A stretch of 64,000 nucleotides of DNA from contig OW203762.1 in NCBI GenBank assembly GCA_934045905.1, positions 28,180,345-28,244,344 of the forward strand. The letters run 5' to 3'. This document shows, piece after piece, positions 13,178-22,682 of this stretch (position 1 is the stretch's first letter; each line of letters starts with the position of its first letter). Under the pieces are notes generated by a model, which did no database searches, was not told the origin of the DNA, and saw nothing but the letters and a program-made list of their open reading frames with translations. The DNA comes from Leuctra nigra. Its lineage: Eukaryota; Arthropoda; Insecta; Plecoptera; Leuctridae. The translations under genes were made by a program, and so were the position numbers.

Positions 13178-14073
13178 CAGGGGCGTAGGAACTTCATTTT
13201 GACAGGGGGGGTCAAAATTATAGGGGATCGATGGATGTCAGGAAAAGGTCACTCTACACTCACTGCTACAAGGGGTCTGGGGGACTCACCCCCCAGTTAG
13301 CCCCCTTTAAGCCCCCAGTAGGGCCTTTTTTAATTTTTTGATACAAAATAATCGAATTTTTAGCTATTCTTCTCAAAGAAATGTAAAATGTGTGATATGC
13401 AATATTCTGTGGGAACTTAAGAAAACTTGTTTTTATAGAATTCCCAATGGCCCCGCAGGGCATTTTTTTACAACTTGATCAAAAAGATTCGAATTCGACG
13501 CTTTTTTTAATCTTTTTTAAAGAAATGTATAATGTGTGTCCTATGCAATATTCTTGGGGATACAAGAGACAAAATACAATTTTGTTATTTGACAAAATCC
13601 TAAATGGCCCCGCAGGGAAATACTTGAATTCTAGTGAAAGAGAATCGATTATGAATTGATTTTGGAATCGACCTCTGAAAAAGGTTGCAAGAACAACAGC
13701 AATAAGCAATCAATAAGAAACATCTGTATGTGTTTTGGAATCTATTAGTTTAATGTGTAATTATTTAATTTGATTCATGAGGATGATCATGTTGGACAAA
13801 TGAGTAATGAGTTGTCTCATTGGTTAATACCTCTGTTCAATTAGTTTTGCAAAACTTGAGAAAATTTTGAGAATTCAACCTCATAATGGAGCAAATCTGT
13901 GCATTCTGTGCAACACTTAATCAACATTTGTAAATATCTGGATGTGTTCAGGATCTTTAGCAGGGGGGGTCAGAGTCTCTAGCAGGGGGGGTAAGGATCT
14001 CTGGCAGGGGGGGTCAGGCTCCAGACAGGGGGGGTCCGTTCCCACCTTTCCCCCCCCTATTCCTACGCGCCTG
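13178..14073. mobile_element. Non-autonomous hAT element with perfect 8-bp duplication
   Basis: Terminal repeats CAGGGGCGTAGG and CCTACGCGCCTG match at 11 of 12 positions. The flanking octamer CTCTTGAA occurs at both 13170-13177 and 14074-14081. The interior has G-rich strings (AGGGGGGGTCA) and two copies of AATGGCCCCGCAGGG, but no transposase frame. The intact duplication implies fairly recent insertion. Confidence 0.88.
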
Positions 14074-14400
14074 CTCTTGAACTATCCCTGTAGTGCCTGA
14101 TAACATTGGGATTAGAGCCTGTTGGTAGATGTAAGCTTTATTATCAGTATATCAGTTATGCATGCAGGTAACGTTACTCGACGACCCTCGGACGAAACGT
14201 TCCCTATGTTAATTTACCTGTAAAGAGAGTCCTAATTACCCCTAATAAAACTATTATTTCCCTAACACCATTGCAGTTAGATTACCTGCATGACTGGTGT
14301 AGCTGCATTGCTAGTAGCATTGACCTCCTGTATCTAGGCAACACAACTAACGCAGCTGTCCTGCAGTGTAGCATGGTGTAGGCACCTTTCACCTAGACGT

Positions 14401-14799
14401 TGGGCAGTAATACTGGTATCTTTTTTGAAGATTAAAAATACAAGATACATTTTACGCGCCTAGAATTTCAAAGAGAGCAGACAAGCACCAAATACACGTT
14501 GAATAGATTAATAGATCAAGAAAATATTAAGTAGGTAATTTGTTTCCTTTCAAAGAGATCAAATTTAAATTTAATTTAGAAAGTAAGTCCCTAAATTTTT
14601 AACTTTGGGATGATATATATGAGGAATTAAAAAGTATCTTTAAATGTATATTTTTTTAAGTATCTAAAGATACTATCTTGTATCTTGTATTTTATATACA
14701 CCTCTAAATTGTATCTTGTATCTTGTATTTTAGATACCCATATTAAAAGTATCAGTATCTTGTATTTCAAATACATGAAAACAGAGTATTTTGCCCATA
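14401..14799. mobile_element. Degenerate hAT-like MITE rich in GTATCTTGTAT motifs
   Basis: Ends resemble GGGCAGTA and TTTGCCCATA, and the interior is full of GTATCTT/AAGATAC motifs. The better preserved element at 46155-46674 has the same terminal theme and motifs, so this looks like an older relative. I could not identify a target duplication. Confidence 0.5.
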
Positions 14800-17700
14800 T
14801 CTGCCTTTCACTTGCAGGGGAGTGTACAGCCAACCCATTAAGTCGTGATCAAAGCCAATGATAAAACCAGTCTTGCAAATCACCCCTCTGTATACAAATA
14901 TCTGTATTTTAGGCAACTTATACTACTTCTGTGTACGACTGGTAGTCGCGATAGGGGGTAAGTTTTATCACAACTAAATGCGTTGGCTATACCTACCTAT
15001 TATGATCGTTGGTACTGTTCAGGCATAGATATAATGAAGTTGTTCATTATATTTATGGTTCAGGAGCTATATTTTGCGGAAAATCGACTGGCCCTGCTAA
15101 CTCACTTTTCACTCACTTTTCACTGGCGCTTTTAGTGATTTCCATATTACACACAAAAATGGGGGGGGGGGGGCTTTTATAAGTCTGGCCGTAATTTTGA
15201 ATTGCATAAATTAACTGTCGACATTTGTTGAAAAACAAATATTCCCATTCTCAGGGCAAAATAAATACTTCTTTATCTGTTCTGTCCACAGAAATGTATG
15301 CCATTTATATAGACCTACTATACCTACTTCATGCGTTAAAGTTTCACTAATTATCTAAGGTTTCACTCACTGCAGTGTTTATGACGTCTAATCTCTAAGG
15401 TTTCCCCAATACCTACACAATTTCCATAAGATATATATTTTAACATCATTTTACAGTTCCTTCTAAGCCCCGAGGAGTGGGGGGGGGGGGGGGCACTGAG
15501 ATTTGCCTGGAATCAAAAACATAATGAAGTTTCAGACATTTTCATCAGAGGGTCCGATTTGGGTGAGGGGCCAATTCTTCTTTTCATTATTGCTCACTCA
15601 TCCATACAAAGCATTTTCTTAATTGCAGAAACGACGGCAACATCTATGTCAGTTATTTAATTTTATCTCTATAATCTGACTAAAATTATCAGTAATTGTT
15701 GACAGTTCTACAATGAAATGCAATTTTTTTAATTTCTCTACGCCTTGTGCACCGATCATTTTCTAAAGGCAACATTCATGTTAGGTGGTTATTGTGATCA
15801 TATCTCTCCATATCTTACTCAAGTTGATGTAATTGTTGACAACTTAATTCAACAATGAAATGCAACATTTGTACATTTTCTTATCAAAATAAACACATGA
15901 GATTTGTAAGAAAATCTATTTTACGATGCACTGTGCTTAAAATGTAATAAGGTAAATGTTTCATAAGTTACATGAAGTCTGTCACTCTACATGCACGTTG
16001 TTTGTCGGAACTTCTGTCTCAACGATGGTGGATAGGATTACGAATGTAGCTTGTGCGTGCTCGGTGGCGAACTTTCCCATCATACGAACTGTGGCGCACG
16101 GTTATACCTCGGTCCATGGAGTGATGGTACGTATTGCTACGAAAAACGTTTAAACTTGATCAATAGGGGGTTTGGGGAGCGGGTCACCCAGCACCATGCG
16201 GGTCCGGGGCGCACAGCCCCGTTTTGTTCTCTTTTATTATTCAGGAAATATTCAGGGTGGATTTCCACCCTATTTTTTTATCTCGGAAATGGCTTCTGCA
16301 GAGGCTATTAAAACTATATGGAACTAACACTGTTTTGATGTATTTAGTGACATGTGGGCGCATTGCCCAATATTACTGTGTGTCTACTCTTTGCATTCTT
16401 TAATTTACCCCGAGATTTACCCTGAAAAATCTATCATCTGAACAAATATGCCTTGTGCGTCGTATAAACGCAAGAAAACGTGGGGTAGTCGAACTAATTT
16501 CCAAGATATATCACTTTATACACTTGAGTTAGCACTTTTTTGACATGGCAAGTCGAAAGATACACAGTAATTTTTCTTATAAATATTAGATTTAAACTAT
16601 TTTCCGCCCATAGATTTTTTCCAAAAACTAATATTATGTGAATTTTATGCATACATCTAGGTACCCGTACTACGTTTTTAAAAGTTAGACGCCATAATAT
16701 TCTAAATAATTTTCCTATTCCTTCTGTGTTAAAATCTCCTCATTCTGAAGACATTATATTGAAATCTCAATATAAGTCGAGAGTTGCAAGTTACAAGACA
16801 TTTGATGAAACTTTCACATAAAAATTATAGTTGAAATGTTAAAAAAATTAATAAAAATTGGAAATTTCAACAAAAAATATTTTCGGGAAATCTACTAGGG
16901 CATCCCGAGGGGCATCCCTCCTAAATTTATTCCCCATGGGGGATAGCATACCCCCGCATCCCCTCCCCCAATTCGACCAATGAATGCATGAACATTGTTA
17001 AATCTGACTAGCGCTAGTGATGCTTGTCAATGTGAAGGATGCAAGTCAAATGTAACAATGTTAAAATTGATAGCGAATTTCCTAGAACTTTGTTACATTG
17101 AACGGCGTTCAAGTTAATCGAGATCACATGGGCAATGTCAATGTGAACCAGGTATTCTGCTAGATCTTAATGGAATCTACCACTTAGTTTGTAAAAATGC
17201 TTTTTTTATTACGCTGTCCGCCAATATTCGAACCCCATGGAGGGAATGAGTATACTTTATATAATTAATATCAACTAAACCCATCATACCGGTGATTTTT
17301 CCTTCAAAGCACCATTTATCAAAACCTTTGCTTCCTTTTGTTGTGCACTCAAAACAATGGTATTATTTTGAAATGGCGTAGGTATACATTTATCGACAGA
17401 AAACGATAGACTTCTTGGGGCAACCAGAAAGGTCGGTACTGTAACATACAAAAAAAAATCCAAGTTAGATTTTTAGACATAGAAAAATATTAAATGTATA
17501 CAAGCTGAACACCTCTTGAAATAATTCATTTGTGATCCCTACAATAGACAAAAAACTAGTAATAAAAATGTGTTATAATTTTTGAAATTACCTTTGACGC
17601 CGAGCTAGACAGGGTATGGCATGACATACATTTAATTTATTTTCCCCAAAAATCGGTAAACATATATTTGGTTAATTGTTTTTGACAGGTGACATTTCCT

Positions 17701-17870
17701 TAAAAAACACACACAAAATGTTATATTGACATTGAAAATTCCTTCAAAATATAAAAATAACCTCTAAACAAGACCAACTTTATTTAAAAAAAAAAAACTC
17801 TGCGTGCTTTCTCCACCTCGTCATCACATGTGTTTCCACCACTGGAGCGTCATCTTGAGCGAACATGATC
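14800..17870. other. Intergenic DNA, old repeat debris
   Basis: No gene was recognised. GC/G-rich fragments in AT-rich surroundings (about 15160, 15478, 16150-16260, 16900-16980) resemble the G-rich interiors of the hAT elements elsewhere in the window. No boundaries could be set. Confidence 0.4.
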
Positions 17871-18126
17871 GAAGTGCTGAGGAGCATGGGAGTGACATGA
17901 GCGAAGTGCTGAGGAGCATGGGAGTGACATGAGCGAAGTGCTGAGGAGCATGGGAGTGACATGAGCGAAGTGCTGAGGAGCATGGGAGTGACATGAGCGA
18001 AGTGCTGAGGAGCATGGGAGTGACATGAGCGAAGTGCTGAGGAGCATGGGAGTGACATGAGCGAAGTGCTGAGGAGCATGGGAGTGACATGAGCGAAGTG
18101 CTGAGGAGCAATGGGAGTGACATGCG
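17871..18126. repeat. 32-bp minisatellite, eight units
   Basis: Unit starts at 17871, 17903, 17935, 17967, 17999, 18031, 18063 and 18095. The units are nearly identical; the last has one extra A. The core is GAAGTGCTGAGGAGC followed by ATGGGAGTGACATGAGC. Because 32 is not a multiple of three, all minus-strand frames stay open through it, which produces spurious repeats of translated peptides. Confidence 0.95.
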
Positions 18127-18795
18127 CAGTGGCGTGCCGACCTATCTAAATTTGGTGCTCGAGCACAGTCATTTTTTGGGGGTGGGTGGTCCCCGCCAGG
18201 GGACCTACCCACCTTGCGACAAATTTTATAATGTAACAGTGATACATTCTCCACTAATACAACTTAATGTATTCCCACAAACATGGTGATGAGGGTGTAT
18301 ACGTCGTATTGCTGCACAGCAAACAGTAACATTGTAAATATCAATAAAGGAAAGGGAACAAAAGATTTTTTTATCAATAAATGTATGCAGTGAACATGTA
18401 CATAAGTGCTAATGCAATTGATACATTTTAGGGGTTGAGTAGGTCTAGGTGGGTGGATGGTTGCAAAAACTGCAGGTTGATGGTTCGGTGGGTGGATGGA
18501 TACTAAAATATTTATGAAATAATATTGAATTGACCCATTTTCAGTACTTATTGAAAGGATTTGATTAATCATAAAAACAGCATAGCTGTTAGAGAATCAT
18601 CTTCTGTATTTTCTTTCATGCTCCTGCATGCTGGTTTGAAAATAGTATTTATTATCAGCAAAGAAGCATAGGAAATTTAAATATCGCTGAGATACATTTT
18701 GTCTGTGTATAATTTATGATGGATGTAAATTAACGAACATGAATCCATTGAATTCATTGCACCAAAATCATTTTAAACCCGTCCTTGGGTAGCCT

Positions 18796-19182
18796 CAAGG
18801 GCGTATTCAGGGGTGGGCCGAGGGGGCCATGGCCCCCACCGAAATCAGGATTTCATCTAAGAAAATAAGCACATTTAAAATAATATGTGGAAAAAAACTT
18901 AAAAATAGATAGATCATGTCAAAAACGTTCCAAATTGTTTAGAATTGAGTTTAAATTCACAAAAATTTCTTTAACCTCTTAGTCTAATTTTTTGATATTT
19001 TGTAATTTATAATTTCCCAAAATAGCTATACATTGCGATTCAAAATTGCACCTAAATGAATGACCTTGATCCAAAATTTTCTCGGGGGCTGCGCCCCCGA
19101 ACCCCCTGTTTTACACTGTCATTTTTCAAAATATTAGTAATGTCGGCCCCCCCCCCGAAATTTCATCCTGGATACGCCCTTG
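18796..19182. mobile_element. Nested hAT MITE with 8-bp duplication
   Basis: Ends CAAGGGCGTATTCAGG and CCTGGATACGCCCTTG are inverted repeats with one mismatch in 16. The octamer GGTAGCCT flanks both sides (18788-18795 and 19183-19190). G-rich and C-rich strings lie just inside the ends. Confidence 0.87.
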
Positions 19183-19229
19183 GGTAGCCTAATACAAAAA
19201 ATTATCATTCACAATTATTGTACCTACCT

Positions 19230-19600
19230 GAAAAACCATTTTAAACGTGTGCTAATGTAGAGTTGAAAACCAAAAAATAGCTGCGCCGCATTTTTGTTTG
19301 TTTTAATGACTTTTTGTTTTCTATCAAAAATACAGTACCTTGTAAAATTATTTAAAACCCGTTTTAATGTAGCCAAAACCAAAAAGTTTCACTGCGCGGC
19401 TATTTTATTTATAATTTTATTACTTACCTATATAAATTAAGAACTTTTCTGTTTTCCTTAAAAAACAGAGTTATGTAAAATCATTTTTAACCTGTCCTAG
19501 GTAGACGAAAACCAAAAAATTCGCTGCAGCGCATTATTATGTGTGCTTTTCTTTTTATAAATATATCGCGTTTTTGTTTATTCATTTCAAAATCATTTAA
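19230..19600. repeat. Left half of a degenerate tandem array
   Basis: Three diverged units carry the landmarks TAAAATCATTT, AACCCGT, GTAGCCAAAACC and GCTGCGCGGC, spaced by roughly 110-130 bp. The same units resume at 25837, so the array was interrupted by the intervening 6.2 kb. Confidence 0.8.
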
Positions 19601-19605
19601 ATCAC

Positions 19606-20143
19606 TTAAGGTGCTGCAAGCGCGAGCGATTTTGCTGCTTTTTGTAGACACTTTTTGCGATACGATTGGAGAAGAAATGGGTAGACCAAATTATTTGAAA
19701 TTTTAATCGTGATTAGATAAAAGACAAACTTAGGGTTATCCCTTGGTAAATTTTTTAATTTTTTGTTTCGTTAATTAGTAATAATTAGTGGATTTTTAGT
19801 GAAACATTAGCTATTTTCTCGTTTTTCTGGGCGCCGTATAAAATTAAATTTCAAAAATGTGCCAAGGGGTAACCCTAAGTTTGTCTTTCATCAAATCATG
19901 ATTACAATTTGAGATCAATTGGTGTATGGGTTTGGTCTCCAATCGTATCGCAAATTTCATCGTTTTGCGCGGTTTTGTTGAATAACCGGCGCCTAATTAA
20001 CAATGCAATAAGCAAAAATTAAAAAGTGCTACTAATATACAATCAGACTGATCATGTGAACACCCTGTAAAAGTTACACTCATTTATAAAACAAATTTTC
20101 TCTCTCAATTTTCTAAAACGGCCGAGCGCTAGTATCACCTTAA
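19606..20143. mobile_element. TTAA-flanked fold-back MITE
   Basis: The element begins TTAAGGTG and ends CACCTTAA. It contains a long inverted repeat: the left arm at about 19655-19758 (AGACAAACTTAGGGTTATCC) pairs with the right arm at about 19852-19952. TTAA at both edges is the target preferred by piggyBac-like transposases, but no transposase is present. Its last ~140 bp recur at 20712-20846. Confidence 0.65.
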
Positions 20144-20477
20144 AAATTACACTTATATCTTCTGTAGAAATCGTAATATAAACTACAAAGTAAAATTATT
20201 GATTTCATTTTAAAGGCCGATTTGTTTACTATATTTTAGCCTCTTAAAAATGTGGGGTTACGGGACTAAATAAAGAGATAATCAAGAATAATACCCTAAT
20301 TTAGCCAGTTTCTACTAGAAACTGCTTAAAATCAAATCAAATACTTAATTCGTACTGCATGAAATTAATTAAAATAATTGTAAATTCTTTATAAAATATC
20401 GTATTTCTACAAAGTAATATTATGATATTCATCATCAATGCAAAATGTCAAAGGAACAAAAGGAACGCCATTGACAA

Positions 20478-20710
20478 AAGGAACGCCCTGAAATTCCAAA
20501 TTAAAATTCTTGGAATATTGCTCCAAACTGTTAATTCTATTGTTTAGCGACTCGTTTTATTTCTTGAGCACAGCGTTTTCCTTCTTACAATCAACGATTT
20601 CTCCGAGTAAGTGTTCAATCTTCTTAGTTAACTCACTGTTAGCTTCTAGCTGATCTCGCCGATGAATTTCCTGTTGTTGGAGCGTGGTGCTAATCTCGGT
20701 GAGACGCTCG
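20478..20710 (-). pseudogene. Relic of a second LINE ORF1 (coiled coil/FP-like)
   Basis: Read on the minus strand, about 75 codons form a heptad-rich segment (LTKKIEHLLGEIVDCKKENA) followed, after one in-frame TAA, by NNRINSLEQYSKNFNLEFQG. Coiled coil plus the RINSLEQYSR-N-LE-QG-P block is typical of insect non-LTR retrotransposon ORF1 proteins related to the baculovirus FP family. The stop, missing start and missing remainder mark it as dead. It belongs to a different LINE type from the ORFs to its right. Confidence 0.65.
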
Positions 20711-20711
20711 G

Positions 20712-20846
20712 TGCAATAAGCAAAAATTAAAAAGTTCTACTAATATACAATCAGGCTGATCATGTGAACATCCTGTAAAAGTTACACTCACTTATGAAAC
20801 ATTTTTTCTCTCTCAATTTTCTAAAACGGCCGAGCTATCACCTTAA
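20712..20846. repeat. Direct repeat of the fold-back element's right end
   Basis: This stretch repeats 20004-20143 with a handful of substitutions and a short deletion (GAGCGCTAGTATCACC versus GAGCTATCACC), and again ends CCTTAA. It stops 27 bases before the LINE ORF1 start codon. It is either a second, truncated copy of the fold-back element or a duplicated piece of the LINE leader. Confidence 0.75.
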
Positions 20847-20873
20847 ATCATTTATCAAGAAAAAGCTATCAAG

Positions 20874-22676
20874 ATGGCGCCCATGGCAGTTAGTGAAAAT
20901 GAGTTGGGCAAGAATAAAGTAGTGAAATTAAGTAATAAATGTGTTATGTGTGAAATAGGAGTTAATCAAGGACTAGAATGTACTTTATGTAAGTCATGGA
21001 CACACTATAAGTGCCTAGGGATGAAAAAAAGGGAATACACAAAAGCTTGTACAAATGGGCATAACCTCGTCTGTGCAAACTGTGAAAGTGAATGTGAGGT
21101 TAGGAGTATCCCAGAGGAACCTATTCCTACTACTACAAATGACAATAGTGTTTATAAAAAATCGAAGAAGACAGAAGAAAGACAAACAGCTAAATTGGTT
21201 GGTTGGATTATAGAACAGATTAAACATGAAGAACAAGGAGGAAGGAAGAGAAGGATGGGTCAAAAAAAGAGAACGGTTTTCAAGTCTGAAATAGTCAAAG
21301 GAATTATCGCATCGTTCATGTGGATGGAACAAAGACTAAAGGAGATGGAAGCAAGACTGGAAAGAGTTACAAGAAAGCAAGAAAGGGAGGCCAAAGAAAT
21401 AAAGAAGCCGGCTCCAGGTGCAGTACCAGATCGTAATTATTCAGTGTCTGAAGAACAGCCGACTACACAGCTTTCTACTCCTACTCCGGCGCCGACTCCA
21501 ACTCCAGGTGTAGTAACAGATAGTAATGATTCAGTGTCTGAAGAACAGCCGATTACAGCCGTCTACAATCGACGACTACAAGATGGGGATGGGTCACATC
21601 CTACGATGAACATCCTAATTGTGGGAGACAGTCACGTAAGAGAAATGAGAGCAAATCTACAAGATAAACTATCGGTGGAAGCAGGTAGTGCAGAAGTACA
21701 GTGTATAATAAAACCTAATGCTAGGGCAGATGTTGTGCTACAAGACCTTGAAACTAGTCTAAAGTCTCCAGTGGACCCGAAGCCGGATGTCATTGTTTTA
21801 GCGTGTGGCACAAATGACATCTCCAGCCAATTTGGAGAAAAACAGAAGAAAGATCTCATACATACATTCAGAAAAACAGTTTCTGTAATTGGCAAAGTAA
21901 GTCCGAAGACAAGTGTAATGATATTGAATTTGCCAAACCGCTACGATTTACCACTTTTAAACACCACTATTCAACAGACTAATTGTGCCATAGATATGTT
22001 AAGCAATGAATTCAGCAATGTTACTATAATCAACACCTCAGTTATACCAAGAGATCAGTTCACAAACCATGGCCTTCATCTAAACCATAATGGAAAACGA
22101 ACCCTCTGCAACATGATGGCTGATCAAATCATGAGTCTTGGAGCAGACCGAGACAGAGAAGAGGAAGTTCCACCGTTGGTTCCACTTAATAAACAGTTTG
22201 AGGATTACAAGAAGAAACAAGAGCAACTCTTCCAACAGAAAGATCGGAAGAAGACACAGAAAGACCAGGAGAAGACCCAGAAAGACCAGGAGAAGACCCA
22301 GAAAGACCAGGACAAGACACAGAAAGACCAGAACAAGACACAGAAAGACCATGACAAGACACAGAAATCCCAGGAGAAGACACCACCGAGCTCTCCTAGT
22401 CCGGAACAATATATTCGAATCAAGAGATGTTATGTTTGTCAAAGATATGGCCACTTTGCTAGGGAGTGCAAAAGTGATATAATGATTTGTGAATATTGTG
22501 CAGGACCTCATAATATAACATCTTGCATCAGTGATTATCCACAATGTAGAAATTGTGAGAAGAAGAACTATAGACTAAAGCAATGTGTAGATGTTAGACA
22601 TGAGGCTAGTGACCCACATTGCCCCTTCTATTTAAGTGTAAAAAAGGTTATTCATAGTAGGATAGATAGGATATAG
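20874..22676 (+). CDS. LINE ORF1 protein: PHD-like, SGNH esterase, zinc knuckles
   Basis: Six hundred residues; the ATG at 20874 has a good context (AAGATGG). Residues about 23-70 hold a Cys/His cluster (CVMCEIGV, CTLCKSWTHYKC, CANCE) like a PHD finger. A Lys/Glu-rich coiled region follows. Residues about 245-410 resemble an SGNH/GDSL esterase: block I GDSHVREM, block III ACGTNDIS, block V HGLHLNHNGK. Then come seven-residue Lys/Gln/Asp repeats and a CX2CX4HX4C knuckle (CYVCQRYGHFAREC) with a second CX2CX3HX4C. ORF1p of CR1-group LINEs binds the element RNA; the esterase role is unsettled. The ORF ends at TAG 22674-22676. Confidence 0.9.
   Translation: MAPMAVSENELGKNKVVKLSNKCVMCEIGVNQGLECTLCKSWTHYKCLGMKKREYTKACTNGHNLVCANCESECEVRSIPEEPIPTTTNDNSVYKKSKKTEERQTAKLVGWIIEQIKHEEQGGRKRRMGQKKRTVFKSEIVKGIIASFMWMEQRLKEMEARLERVTRKQEREAKEIKKPAPGAVPDRNYSVSEEQPTTQLSTPTPAPTPTPGVVTDSNDSVSEEQPITAVYNRRLQDGDGSHPTMNILIVGDSHVREMRANLQDKLSVEAGSAEVQCIIKPNARADVVLQDLETSLKSPVDPKPDVIVLACGTNDISSQFGEKQKKDLIHTFRKTVSVIGKVSPKTSVMILNLPNRYDLPLLNTTIQQTNCAIDMLSNEFSNVTIINTSVIPRDQFTNHGLHLNHNGKRTLCNMMADQIMSLGADRDREEEVPPLVPLNKQFEDYKKKQEQLFQQKDRKKTQKDQEKTQKDQEKTQKDQDKTQKDQNKTQKDHDKTQKSQEKTPPSSPSPEQYIRIKRCYVCQRYGHFARECKSDIMICEYCAGPHNITSCISDYPQCRNCEKKNYRLKQCVDVRHEASDPHCPFYLSVKKVIHSRIDRI
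22236..22382. repeat. 21-bp tandem repeats inside LINE ORF1
   Basis: About seven units of 21 bp, variants of AAGACCCAGAAAGACCAGGA, encode the heptad TQKDQEK. Because the unit is seven codons, copy number can change without breaking the frame. It is a hydrophilic spacer between the esterase-like and zinc-knuckle regions. Confidence 0.9.
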
Positions 22677-22682
22677 CAACCA
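22674..22682 (+). promoter_or_regulatory. Candidate UAG readthrough site between LINE ORFs
   Basis: ORF1 stops at UAG, followed directly by CAA CCA. This fits the established UAG-CAR-YYA context that promotes ribosomal readthrough in tobacco mosaic virus and several cellular mRNAs. Downstream codons stay open in the same frame for 1,004 codons. The function is inferred from context and frame only. Confidence 0.6.

Noticed and set aside
17780..18254. Three minus-strand ORFs with repeated peptides
   Set aside because: Caused by a stop-free 32-bp minisatellite being read in every frame.
22080..22544. Antisense ORFs over the LINE ORF1 repeats
   Set aside because: Mirror of the 21-bp coding repeat; the sense frame has real domains.
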